From Archaeoglobus sp. JdFR-27 (GTDB taxonomy: Archaea > Halobacteriota > Archaeoglobi > Archaeoglobales > Archaeoglobaceae): a stretch of 39,463 bases of DNA. The stretch's first letter is position 1. Every line of letters starts with the position of its first letter. Position numbers and translations under genes: made by a program. Below the pieces are notes generated by a model. The model had not been told where the DNA came from and did not search any database. It was given only the letters and a program-made list of their open reading frames with translations. The stretch spans positions 1-39,463 of the forward strand of contig MTMO01000053.1 of NCBI GenBank assembly GCA_002011235.1. The letters run 5' to 3'. Shown here piece after piece: positions 8,038-15,866 of this stretch.

Positions 8038-9639
8038 ATGGCGGATCCGATTGTTGTTGGAATAACCGTTCTATACTTCTTGGCCATTATTGCCATCGGT
8101 TGGTATTCAAGGGCGAGAATGAAAAGTGCCACCGATTATTATGTTGCCGGAAGGCAGATTGGTAGTGTTGTTAATGGTTTAGCCCTCGAATCTACATATC
8201 TAAGCCCCGCTTCAATGCTTGGTTTGCCTGCATATATCTTTATTCTTGGATATCCGTTCTGGTGGGCGATGTCAGCTATTATTGCAGGTATGCCGGTTGC
8301 AACCTTGCTTACCGCTGCAGCGATGAGAAAATACGGCCCGACAAGCTTTGCAGATTACTATGCTGACAGGTACAACGATCAGAACCTGAGATGGCTTGTA
8401 GGAGTTATAGTGATTTTCGGAGCGATTCTCTACATAACGCTCTCAATAGTCGGTATGGGCATATTCCTCCTTGCAATTCTGAGATTCCCGTACCTCTACG
8501 GTGTCATACTTGGGGCAATCATCGTTATGCTCTACGTCGTCTTCGGTGGTATGATTGCAACGAGCTGGAACGCTGCATTTCAGGCTGTTTTGATGACAAT
8601 AGCAGCAGTTATTGCAGCAATCGGTATGATAAACTACTTTGGAGGGCTTGGAGAGTTCCACGCTGCAGTTCTAGCAAACAATCCTAAGTTCTTCAATACA
8701 CCGGCCGATCCTGAACCAAACCACATTCTTGCTGGAACATGGCTCGGTGTCGTTGGATGGTACTTCACGTGGCATTATGGCTTCGCGACGATGCCGTACA
8801 CCGTTGTCAGATTCTTCACGGTTATGGACATGAAGACTGCAAGGAGAAGCATCTTCTGGTGCACACTGTTTGCAGGGTTCTTCTATCTTGGCCTTGAAAT
8901 TATCGGTGCTGGCGCAAAGGTTATGATTGAAAAAGCTCATCCACTGGTGGTTTCAGGAGCAGTAAAAGCGAACGCTTTGGCCGTTCTGAAATACTATGCA
9001 ACTAACTTCGGAGTCGGTACGCCTCTGGACTACTCAATGGTTGCAGCTGTTGAGGCTTTGCAGAATCCGTGGATTCTCGGCATACTTGCTGCAGGAGGTC
9101 TCGCCATCGCTATGTCTACTGCTGCAGGTTGGGTTATGGTTGTCAATGTTATAGTGACAAGAGACTGGGCCGACATGATGCTGAGGAGCAAGTTCGCCAA
9201 AGAGAACCCGGTTCTGATGGCAAGAATAATCTCAGTGATATTCCTTGCAATTGGTATGGTCATAGCGATAAACCCACCCGGCCTCGTGCTCGACCTCTCT
9301 GGATGGGCATTCGTTGTGATCATAGCAGCTATAGGGCCAAGCTTAGTCCTAGGTTTATGGTGGAAGGGAGCCACAAGAACTGCAACATGGATTACCGCTA
9401 TCATCATGTTCGTGCTCCACCTGTATGCATGGCTCTACGCAAAGCTTACTCTTGGCCACCACTCGTTCTTCTTCCTAGGTCCAGCTCTCGGACTGCCTAA
9501 GACGGCGATAATCACACCGCATCAAGTGTGGGCCATACCGGTGGGCTTCCTACTGTTCATAGTGATCTCGCTCCTGACAAAGAAGCCCGACCCAGAGGTT
9601 GTGGAGAAGTACTGTGTGCAGCTGACAGAAAAAGTCTAA
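8038..9639 (+). CDS. Sodium:solute symporter (SSS family), acetate-permease-like
   Basis: 533 residues with about 13 membrane segments. Family features are the N-terminal SATDYYVAGRQIG (the RS.DYyvAGR pattern of SSS proteins), ESTYLSPASMLGLPAYIF in the helix forming the Na+ site, and GPTSFADYYADRY. It imports a small organic solute, probably a monocarboxylate, with sodium; the exact substrate cannot be read from sequence. It follows the DUF4212 gene by five bases. Linkage to an acyl-CoA dehydrogenase and a nucleotide-sensing CBS/DUF294 protein suggests uptake of a carboxylic acid matched to energy state, by inference. A T-rich stretch at 9642-9658 probably ends the operon. Confidence 0.9.
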   Translation: MADPIVVGITVLYFLAIIAIGWYSRARMKSATDYYVAGRQIGSVVNGLALESTYLSPASMLGLPAYIFILGYPFWWAMSAIIAGMPVATLLTAAAMRKYGPTSFADYYADRYNDQNLRWLVGVIVIFGAILYITLSIVGMGIFLLAILRFPYLYGVILGAIIVMLYVVFGGMIATSWNAAFQAVLMTIAAVIAAIGMINYFGGLGEFHAAVLANNPKFFNTPADPEPNHILAGTWLGVVGWYFTWHYGFATMPYTVVRFFTVMDMKTARRSIFWCTLFAGFFYLGLEIIGAGAKVMIEKAHPLVVSGAVKANALAVLKYYATNFGVGTPLDYSMVAAVEALQNPWILGILAAGGLAIAMSTAAGWVMVVNVIVTRDWADMMLRSKFAKENPVLMARIISVIFLAIGMVIAINPPGLVLDLSGWAFVVIIAAIGPSLVLGLWWKGATRTATWITAIIMFVLHLYAWLYAKLTLGHHSFFFLGPALGLPKTAIITPHQVWAIPVGFLLFIVISLLTKKPDPEVVEKYCVQLTEKV

Positions 9640-9641
9640 AA

Positions 9642-9658
9642 TTTTCCTTTTTTATTTT
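9642..9658 (+). terminator. T-rich transcription end after the symporter gene
   Basis: Three bases after the symporter stop is a run rich in T (TTTTCCTTTTTTATTTT), the typical archaeal intrinsic termination signal. A convergent gene ends at 9701. Between them, AAACTG (9680-9685) and CAGTTT (9696-9701) form an inverted repeat that could help end transcription from either side. Confidence 0.55.
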
Positions 9659-9700
9659 ATATTCTAATACAGGGGTTTTAAACTGTTTTATTAAGCAGTT

Positions 9701-10528
9701 TCAGTCTACAAATCTCAAATCCAAAACATATCTGTAAATATAAGGGGCATAGTTTCCACATGCTTTCACATTCTCGACTTTAACATCAATTCCCTGCTCT
9801 TTAAAAAGCCCCATAACTTTTTTTGGAAGAATCTCATTCTCTTCCTCCTTTCCCGCAAATGTGTAGTAGTGAATCATGCCCTCTTTTTCTATTTTCCCTT
9901 TCAAGGTGGAAATGAAATTTTCAGCTATGTATGGAGATGGCATCAGTATGCGATCAAACTTCCCCTCAATTGAGGGAAGAAGCTTTCTTACATCTCCTTC
10001 GTAAACCTTAACTTTATCTTCAACTTTGTTCAGCCTCACGTTCTCTCTGAAATATTCAGCTGCTTTGGGATTCAGTTCAATTCCAATAACCTCTGAGGGC
10101 TTTGCCAGCTTTGCGATCACAATAGCATATGGCCCTACGCCTGCAAACATCACAAGAATCCTTTCTCCTTCTTTAACGAGTCTCGCAATTCTCTCCCTCT
10201 CTCCCGAAAGTTTGACCGAATAGTACACCTTTGTCGGGTCAACAAGAAACCTGCATCCATGTTCCTTGACGATAGTCTCCGTCTCACTCCCATAAATGAT
10301 TTCATATTTCGCAATTCTAAAGACTCCGTTAACCTCGCCAATTTTTCTGAGAATAGTCTTCACTCGTTTATGCTTCTTCAAAATGGCTTTAATTATCTCA
10401 TCCTTGAGGTGGATAACCTCATCAGGAATGTCGATTGTTACAACATCTCCTATTATTTCGAAGCTTCGTCTAATCTTATTCAATTCCTCATCGCTTGCAA
10501 TGCCTTTTAGCATCTCTTTCAGACTCAC
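9701..10528 (-). CDS. Trm5/Taw2-like class I SAM methyltransferase
   Basis: 275 residues. The N-terminal part has the Trm5 D2 pattern (SFEIIGDVVTIDIPDEV, then TILRKIGEVNGVFR). The catalytic domain holds VDPTKVYYSVKLSGERERIA, the SAM motif I VMFAGVGPYAIVIAK, motif II EVIGIELNPKAAEYF and motif IV DRILMPSPYIAENF. Trm5 makes m1G37 in tRNA; the related Taw2 transfers an aminocarboxypropyl group in wyosine synthesis. Motif IV here reads MPSP where Trm5 usually has NLP, so the exact reaction is uncertain. The frame begins with GTG at 10528; an ATG at 10513 is an alternative start. It is divergent from thiM across a repeat-rich promoter region. Confidence 0.8.
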   Translation of the reverse strand: MSLKEMLKGIASDEELNKIRRSFEIIGDVVTIDIPDEVIHLKDEIIKAILKKHKRVKTILRKIGEVNGVFRIAKYEIIYGSETETIVKEHGCRFLVDPTKVYYSVKLSGERERIARLVKEGERILVMFAGVGPYAIVIAKLAKPSEVIGIELNPKAAEYFRENVRLNKVEDKVKVYEGDVRKLLPSIEGKFDRILMPSPYIAENFISTLKGKIEKEGMIHYYTFAGKEEENEILPKKVMGLFKEQGIDVKVENVKACGNYAPYIYRYVLDLRFVD

Positions 10529-10577
10529 ATTCTGAATTTTTACCCCTCAGATATTAAGCTTAGCTCTGTTGAATGTT

Positions 10578-10621
10578 GAGTTGGTATAATTGGATGTAAG
10601 AGTTGGTATAATTGGATATAA
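10578..10621. repeat. 22-bp direct tandem repeat between the Trm5-like gene and thiM
   Basis: Two adjacent 22-base copies (10578-10599 and 10600-10621) each begin GAGTTGGTATAATTGGAT and differ at one base near the end (G versus A). Two helical turns per unit and the position in a divergent promoter region suggest stacked binding sites for a regulator, possibly of thiamine genes. Confidence 0.8.
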
Positions 10622-10679
10622 GAATTGAGCACAACCAGTAAATAAAGGTACTAGAGGTTATGCTAAATCAGATCATAAG

Positions 10680-10718
10680 AGTATAAGCAGTATAAGTAAT
10701 ATAAGTAGTCTTAAATAA
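10680..10718 (+). promoter_or_regulatory. 9-bp triplet repeat and TATA box of thiM
   Basis: Three tandem 9-base units (AGTATAAGC, AGTATAAGT, AATATAAGT) occupy 10680-10706. The TATA-like CTTAAATAA follows at 10710-10718, about 25 bases before the thiM ATG at 10740, which would make the message leaderless. Each unit itself contains TATAAG, so the array could offer alternative TATA boxes or a repeated operator. Confidence 0.55.
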
Positions 10719-10739
10719 CACTTTTTTGAATCCGAAGCT

Positions 10740-11552
10740 ATGGTTATGGGTAAACTTGAAAAGGTATTGAAATACGATATGGCAAAGATCAGAGCAACGA
10801 AACCCCTAATCCATCATATAACCAACTACGTTGCAATGAATGACTCGGCAAACGCAACCTTAGCCATAGGAGCCTCCCCGATCATGGCACATGCTCATGG
10901 AGAGTTAAGGGAAATAGTTTCTGTAGCCTCCACTTTGCTGATAAATATTGGTACGCTGGATGATTACTGGATTCAGAGTATGTTCATGGCCTGCGAGTTT
11001 GCGGATCGCAGAATCCCCATATTACTTGATCCGGTTGGAGCTGGAGCGACAGAACTGAGAACGATGACAGCACAGCAAATTCTCTCCAGGTTCAAAATTT
11101 CGGTTGTGAAAGGAAATTATGGAGAAATTATGGGTTTGATGGGAGAGGAAAATGCTGTAAAGGGTGTTGACTCGCTTAGCACTGATTTTCAAACGGTTGC
11201 AAATGTCGTGAAAGAATTCGCACTCCTCCACAATACCGTGGCTGTTGCAACGGGAGAAATAGATGTGTTCTCGGATGGAAAAGACAGCTATATTCTTAAA
11301 AACGGAACCGAAAAGCTGGGTAAAATTACTGCAAGTGGCTGCATGCTTGGAAGTATTATGGCATCATTTCTTGCTGTACAGAAAGATCCTTTAGTGGCTG
11401 CAATTGAGGGTGCTGCGGTTTATGAAATAGCAGGAGAACTCGCTGGAGAGAGAGCGACAGAAGGGGGCAGCTTCAGAACGGCCCTCATCGATTCCATTTC
11501 CATGATAACACCAGAAATGGTTATGGAAAGAATCAGCATAGAAAAGATTTAG
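10740..11552 (+). CDS. thiM: Hydroxyethylthiazole kinase
   Basis: 270 residues, the normal ThiM length. It phosphorylates 4-methyl-5-(2-hydroxyethyl)thiazole with ATP in thiamine salvage. Family features: KPLIHHITNYVAMNDSAN near the N-terminus, GASPIMAHAHGE (thiazole site), LLDPVGAGAT, VVKGNYGEI and the active-site loop KITASGCMLGS, whose Cys is the conserved catalytic residue and whose Gly-rich turn forms the anion hole. ATGs at 10740 and 10746 are both possible; a TATA box 25 bases upstream favours a leaderless start at one of them. thiE follows after seven bases, so the pair forms a thiamine operon. No thiD or thiC lies in this window. Confidence 0.95.
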   Translation: MVMGKLEKVLKYDMAKIRATKPLIHHITNYVAMNDSANATLAIGASPIMAHAHGELREIVSVASTLLINIGTLDDYWIQSMFMACEFADRRIPILLDPVGAGATELRTMTAQQILSRFKISVVKGNYGEIMGLMGEENAVKGVDSLSTDFQTVANVVKEFALLHNTVAVATGEIDVFSDGKDSYILKNGTEKLGKITASGCMLGSIMASFLAVQKDPLVAAIEGAAVYEIAGELAGERATEGGSFRTALIDSISMITPEMVMERISIEKI

Positions 11553-11559
11553 GGGAAGT

Positions 11560-12210
11560 ATGAGAGCTGGGAAACTTAAAAACCTCGAAAGACATCTTGG
11601 GCTTTATTTCATCACTGACAATAGCTTTGCTCATTCCTATATTGAGCTCGCTGAGATGGCGTTGAAAGCTGGAGTGAGAGTTATTCAGTTCAGAGAGAAA
11701 AGAATGAGCACTAAAGAGATGCTAGAAAGTGCAAGGGAAATCAGAAGGTTAACAGAAGATTATGGAGCAATCTTTGTAGTTAATGACCGACTGGATATTG
11801 CCTTAGCTTCCGATGCGGATGGCGTGCATGTTGGTCAGGATGATATGCCTCCTAAGGTTGTTAGGGACATTGCCGGAGATCTTATACTTGGAGTTTCGGT
11901 CAGAAATGTTGAAGAAGCATTAGTAGCTGAGAGGGATGGGGCTGATTATCTTGGAGCAGGTCCAGTATTCACAACATCAACAAAAGAGGATGCTGGAGAT
12001 GCCATTGGTGTAGCAGGGCTTACCGAGATTGTGAAAGCTGCTAAAATTCCTGTGGTTGCGATTGGTGGTATAAACCACTCAAATGCCCAATCTGTACTTG
12101 AAACCGGATGCACAGGGATTGCAGTTATATCTGCAATAGCTGCTAACAACGATCCAAAAAAGAGTGCTGAGAAATTGCTAGAAATTGTTAGGAGTTTTAA
12201 AAAAATTTGA
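11560..12210 (+). CDS. thiE: Thiamine-phosphate synthase
   Basis: 216 residues, a complete TIM-barrel ThiE. It joins thiazole phosphate, the product of the upstream kinase, with hydroxymethylpyrimidine diphosphate to give thiamine phosphate. Recognisable motifs are VIQFREKRMST, FVVNDRLDIALASDADGVHV followed by GQDDMP, LGVSVRN, YLGAGPVFTTSTKEDAG and the phosphate loop VVAIGGINHSN. The start follows GGGGAAGT a few bases after the thiM stop, so the genes are translated from one message. A 159-base AT-rich gap separates it from the next gene, which has its own ribosome site. Confidence 0.95.
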   Translation: MRAGKLKNLERHLGLYFITDNSFAHSYIELAEMALKAGVRVIQFREKRMSTKEMLESAREIRRLTEDYGAIFVVNDRLDIALASDADGVHVGQDDMPPKVVRDIAGDLILGVSVRNVEEALVAERDGADYLGAGPVFTTSTKEDAGDAIGVAGLTEIVKAAKIPVVAIGGINHSNAQSVLETGCTGIAVISAIAANNDPKKSAEKLLEIVRSFKKI

Positions 12211-12369
12211 GGGGGGTGCCGATTTAATTTTATTGTTTGAGCTTTTTTCGTTTCAAGTATAGCTCACTCAACTTGGAAAATTGGAAAAGACGTTGAGAGA
12301 ATTTTTTATTTTAAACAAAATGGAAAAAAATTAATATCTCTCAATTGACTCAATTTCAGGTGAATTTCA

Positions 12370-13800
12370 ATGAGGAAAGTGAAAATTGTTGATCTCACAC
12401 TTAGAGATGGGCATCAGTCTCTTCTTGCCACAAGAATGAGGACAAGAGACATGCTTCCTATTGTTGAGAAGTTTGATGACTCGGGAATAAGTGTGCTTGA
12501 GGTATGGGGAGGAGCAACTTTTGACTCGGCCCATAGGTTTCTGAATGAGGATCCGTGGGAGAGGTTGAGGGAAATCAGGAAGAGGGTTAAGAATGCCCAA
12601 CTCTCCATGCTTTTAAGGGGCCAGAATGTTGTGGGCTATCGGCACTATTCTGATGACATAGTTGAAAAATTTGTTATAAAAACTGCAGAAAATGGTCTTG
12701 ACTTTTTCAGAATCTTTGATGCTTTGAATGATGTGAGAAATCTTGAAACTGCCATAAAAACGGCAAAGAAAACGGATGCTCATGTTCAGGGAACGATCTG
12801 CTATACGATCTCTCCAGTGCATACAATCGAGAAGTATGTTGAGATCGCTAAAGAGCTTGCCACCTTCGATGTAGATTCGATATGTGTGAAAGACATGGCA
12901 GGACTGCTCTCTCCAAAGATGTCCTATGAGATCGTTAAAGCATTGAAGAAAGAAGTCGGAATACCGATAAACGTCCATTCTCACTACACAAGTGGAATGG
13001 CATCGATGGCTTTGCTCAAGGGAGTTGAGGCAGGAGCAGACATGGTTGACACCTGCATGTCTCCTCTAAGTATGGGAACCAGCCATCCACCAACTGAAAG
13101 TATTGTATATGCCTTAAATGAGCTTGGTTACAATACTGGAGTTGATTTAGAGATTCTGATGGAAATTAGAGAATACATGATGAGGATAAGGGAGAAGTAT
13201 GCCGGCTATCTCGATCCCATTTCCACGATCCCCGATACGAACGTTTTGGTTTATCAAATCCCTGGTGGAATGTTCTCCAACATGATCAACCAGCTTAAGG
13301 AGCAGAATGCAATGGATAAGCTGCCTGAAGTGCTGAAAGAGGTTCCTAAAGTTAGAGAGGATCTTGGATATCCACCTCTGGTAACCCCAACCAGTCAGAT
13401 TGTTGGCGTGCAGGCGGTTGTTAACGTTTTAGTGGGTGAGAGATACAAGGTTGTTACGAAGGAGACAAAGGATTTGGTAAAGGGAATGTATGGAAGGACA
13501 CCAGCTAAAATAAAGGATGAGATTGTTAAACTCATTTTGGGAGATGAGAAGCCAATCGATTGCAGGCCTGCAGATTTGCTTGAGCCCGAGTTCGAAAAGA
13601 GGAAAAAGGAGCTTGAAGCTGAAGGAATCGAAACTACAGATGAAAACGTTCTGCTTTATGCTCTATTCCCACAGACAGGACTCAAGTTCCTTAAGGGTGA
13701 GATTGAGGAAGAACCCTTCCCACCTGCAAAGACGGTTTCAGGAAAGTTCAAGGTGGAGATTGAGGGCAAGGAATATGAAGTAGAAGTTGAACCCATGTAG
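12370..13800 (+). CDS. pycB: Pyruvate/oxaloacetate carboxyltransferase subunit without biotin domain
   Basis: 476 residues. The N-terminal HMGL-like TIM barrel (about 1-270) starts VDLTLRDGHQSLLATRMRT and includes VKDMAGLLSP and NVHSHYTSGMA, typical of pyruvate carboxylase subunit B and oxaloacetate decarboxylase alpha. The conserved carboxylase domain follows (PGGMFSNMINQLKEQNA, RYKVVTKETKDLVKGMYGRTP). The chain stops right after a beta-strand pair (SGKFKVEIEGKEYEVEVEPM) where relatives continue into a biotinyl domain with AMKM. No such domain is encoded downstream, so a separate biotin carrier is needed. It serves anaplerotic pyruvate carboxylation or the reverse reaction. The start follows AGGTGA. 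Confidence 0.9.
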   Translation: MRKVKIVDLTLRDGHQSLLATRMRTRDMLPIVEKFDDSGISVLEVWGGATFDSAHRFLNEDPWERLREIRKRVKNAQLSMLLRGQNVVGYRHYSDDIVEKFVIKTAENGLDFFRIFDALNDVRNLETAIKTAKKTDAHVQGTICYTISPVHTIEKYVEIAKELATFDVDSICVKDMAGLLSPKMSYEIVKALKKEVGIPINVHSHYTSGMASMALLKGVEAGADMVDTCMSPLSMGTSHPPTESIVYALNELGYNTGVDLEILMEIREYMMRIREKYAGYLDPISTIPDTNVLVYQIPGGMFSNMINQLKEQNAMDKLPEVLKEVPKVREDLGYPPLVTPTSQIVGVQAVVNVLVGERYKVVTKETKDLVKGMYGRTPAKIKDEIVKLILGDEKPIDCRPADLLEPEFEKRKKELEAEGIETTDENVLLYALFPQTGLKFLKGEIEEEPFPPAKTVSGKFKVEIEGKEYEVEVEPM

Positions 13801-13960
13801 AAAGAGTTTTCCCATCAACTGTTTACCCAAACCATATAGCTGCAAGGGTGGAATGGTAGGAAAGACAGTTATATTTCTTTCTGAGGTAGCGTTAAATACG
13901 TTTAAAGCATACGTTAAGTATCAGCACAAACCTGAAAAGTGGTTGTTTCTGAGGTGAGTC

Positions 13961-14344
13961 ATGATTAGAAGAATTTGGGATATAACCCTCACTGTGAAGG
14001 ATTTGAAAAAAGCGGTTGATTTTTATGAAAATGTCTTGGGATTACAAAAGAAATACGAATTCGAAGACTATGCTGGATTTGACTGTGGTGGTGTTGAAAT
14101 AGGATTGAAAACATGGGGTGAACTGGAAAAACCAAGGAAAGGGGAACCGTGTATAAATTTCCTAGTCGACAATCTTGATGTTGCATATAAAATTTTGCAA
14201 GAAAAAGGAGTAAAAATCATTAAAAAGCCAAAAGAAACACTGTGGGGTAGCCGCATCCTTCTTTTTGCAGATCCCGATGGAAATATCCTACAAATAACCG
14301 AAATTGAGTGGAGGAAATACTTCGAAGTATGCGCTCCGAAATGA
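13961..14344 (+). CDS. VOC/glyoxalase-family protein
   Basis: 127 residues, one vicinal-oxygen-chelate unit of two beta-alpha-beta-beta-beta halves. It starts IRRIWDITLTVKDLKKAVDFYENVLGL, continues with CGGVEIGLKTW and PCINFLVDNLDVAYKILQEKG, and ends LLFADPDGNILQITEIEW, the usual C-terminal glyoxalase signature with a metal-binding Glu. In typical members a His near the start binds metal, but the equivalent position here is Asp/Thr, so metal chemistry is uncertain. The substrate is unknown. A strong GAGGTGAG precedes the ATG. The gene stands alone between pycB and the cupin gene. Confidence 0.85.
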   Translation: MIRRIWDITLTVKDLKKAVDFYENVLGLQKKYEFEDYAGFDCGGVEIGLKTWGELEKPRKGEPCINFLVDNLDVAYKILQEKGVKIIKKPKETLWGSRILLFADPDGNILQITEIEWRKYFEVCAPK

Positions 14345-14435
14345 GAGCCGAACTCTCTCGCTTCGTGCTATTGCAGCAGATAGAGGATCTCTAACAACAA
14401 CTTTTTTAAATTATCAATTGTTATGTTGTCTCGTG

Positions 14436-14762
14436 ATGGCCGTGTTAATCAAATCCGGTGAAGAGATAATGAAAAGGGTTGTTGACGGTATAACTTACAG
14501 AGTAAAAGCAAAATCAGGGAATCTGATTGTAATAAAGTCAGAGCTTGATCCTGGTGCAGAAACAGATGAATATGAGCATGAGGGAGAAGAAGTAAGGATT
14601 CTTCTTGAAGGAAAGGTTGAATGCAGAGTTGGAAACATGCACTACACGATGGAAGCGGGAGATGTGATATGGCATCCTTCAAATCTTCCCCATAAAATGA
14701 AAAATATTGGGGATGGAAAGGCTGTTTACATAACAATTGGAACACCACCGACCTTTATGTGA
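14436..14762 (+). CDS. Small single-domain cupin protein
   Basis: 108 residues from the ATG at 14436. The cupin core reads DEYEHEGEEVRILLEGKVECRV (motif 1, with His and Glu ligands; the usual first His of HxH is Tyr/Glu here) and GDVIWHPSNLPHKMKNIGDG (motif 2 with two His). It therefore probably binds one metal and may act as a sensor or small enzyme; function unknown. The start is ambiguous: a TATA-like TTTTTTAAATT at about 14402-14412 fits a leaderless start at 14436, while GGTGA at 14457 fits an ATG at 14469. The frame stays open upstream to 14304, but that part overlaps the VOC gene end. Confidence 0.8.
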   Translation: MAVLIKSGEEIMKRVVDGITYRVKAKSGNLIVIKSELDPGAETDEYEHEGEEVRILLEGKVECRVGNMHYTMEAGDVIWHPSNLPHKMKNIGDGKAVYITIGTPPTFM

Positions 14763-14824
14763 TTATGTAATATGTAATGTGTAGGTATGTAACATTTATC
14801 TGTCGTGAAGATTTGATTTTGTGA

Positions 14825-15310
14825 ATGCCAGAGATAGTGAGTGTGGTTGGATCTCCAGACTCAGGTAAAACGACGTTAATCGAAAAACTAGTTCCCATTT
14901 TGATGGAAAAAGGTTTGAGAGTTGTGGTTATTAAACATCACGCCCATGGAGATTTCGATTTCGATGAAGAAGGTAAAGATTCTTGGAAGCTGTATCAAGC
15001 TGGAGCTGATGTTGTTGTTGCCTCTCCTTTTAAAATTACTCTGATAAGGAAATCTAAAGACATTTACGATTTAGATTATGTTGTTGAGAGGTATCTTAAG
15101 GACTATGATCTCGTGCTCACAGAGGGATTCAACCGCCATGGTAAACCAAGAATAGTTGTATTGAGGCCCGGAGATGATATTTCGAGATTCAAAATAGGAA
15201 AAATTTTAGCTATAGTCTGTGAGAGGGATGTTGAAAGCTATCCAACTTACAGACTTACCGATGAAGATGTATTCAGAATTGCGGAACTGATTTTCCAGAT
15301 GGTCTCTTGA
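14825..15310 (+). CDS. mobB: Molybdopterin-guanine dinucleotide biosynthesis protein B
   Basis: 161 residues, full-length MobB. The P-loop VVGSPDSGKTTLIEKL is at the N-terminus, followed by the family pattern VVVIKHHAHGDFDFDEEGKDSW, KLYQAGADVVV and LVLTEGFNRHGKPRIVVLR. It is a GTP-binding accessory of molybdenum- or tungsten-cofactor maturation. MobA is not adjacent, although the convergent next gene is a related GTP-using nucleotidyltransferase (CobY type). Upstream bases hold three TATGTAA heptamers (14764-14792). Its 3' end overlaps the convergent cobY gene by 38 bases, so the two transcripts are mutually antisense there. Confidence 0.9.
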   Translation: MPEIVSVVGSPDSGKTTLIEKLVPILMEKGLRVVVIKHHAHGDFDFDEEGKDSWKLYQAGADVVVASPFKITLIRKSKDIYDLDYVVERYLKDYDLVLTEGFNRHGKPRIVVLRPGDDISRFKIGKILAIVCERDVESYPTYRLTDEDVFRIAELIFQMVS

Positions 15311-15866
15311 TTTTATTTTTTCCATTCTCGTCTAGTATCCTAGCAAGCCTGTCGGCCAGAAAAAGATCAAAAGGGTTGTTGATGTTGAAAGCTAGCAACT
15401 CGTTCGAGAACTCGAAGAACCTCTCCTCTCCAAAGGTTACTGTGTTGATGCCAACCAAACAATTTCCTTTGAATATTACAGCTCCAGCTCCTTTTGGTGT
15501 TCTCTTCAAACTAACACAGCCTGTCAGACTAAAATTCTTGCTGAAAGCACTCTCAATCTCATTGATGTCTTCTCTCCTTAAAAAGGGAATATCGCATGCA
15601 ATGCTAATGAACTCACCGTAATTCTCAAACAGCCACCTCACATCTTCCACATAACCCTCGCCTGGTGTGTTAATGATCGGTATTTTCTTGGATAGGCAGT
15701 AGGATTTTGTCTCTGGAGTGTTTCTACTAACAGCAACGTACGCATCGCAGGCATTGCAAGCATTGAAAACTCTCTCAATAAGCGGAATACCATTTACCTT
15801 CAGGATTCCCTTCTCTTTCCCCATTCTTTTTGCTCTTCCACCTGCAAGAATTATCTTAAATGCCAT
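15273..15866 (-). CDS. cobY: Adenosylcobinamide-phosphate guanylyltransferase
   Basis: 197 residues from the ATG at 15866. The nucleotidyltransferase signature FKIILAGGRAKRMGKEKGIL lies at the extreme N-terminus, and FISIACDIPFLRREDI supplies the metal-binding Asp of the MobA/GlmU-like fold. CobY is the archaeal, non-orthologous replacement for CobU and transfers GMP from GTP to adenosylcobinamide phosphate. The cobS stop lies inside its first codons (11-base overlap, ATGGCATTTAA), implying translational coupling; the 15887 ATG would add seven unlikely residues. MobA is the main alternative, but the context of cobS, cbiB, cbiZ and cobT strongly favours CobY. Confidence 0.85.
   Translation of the reverse strand: MAFKIILAGGRAKRMGKEKGILKVNGIPLIERVFNACNACDAYVAVSRNTPETKSYCLSKKIPIINTPGEGYVEDVRWLFENYGEFISIACDIPFLRREDINEIESAFSKNFSLTGCVSLKRTPKGAGAVIFKGNCLVGINTVTFGEERFFEFSNELLAFNINNPFDLFLADRLARILDENGKNKIKRPSGKSVPQF

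Noticed and set aside
10578-10706. CRISPR array
   Set aside because: Direct tandem repeats without spacers; too few and too short. No other CRISPR-like repeats or cas genes in the window.
10529-10739. TPP riboswitch upstream of thiM
   Set aside because: No THI-box-like conserved sequence; the TATA position implies a leaderless message with no room for a leader RNA.
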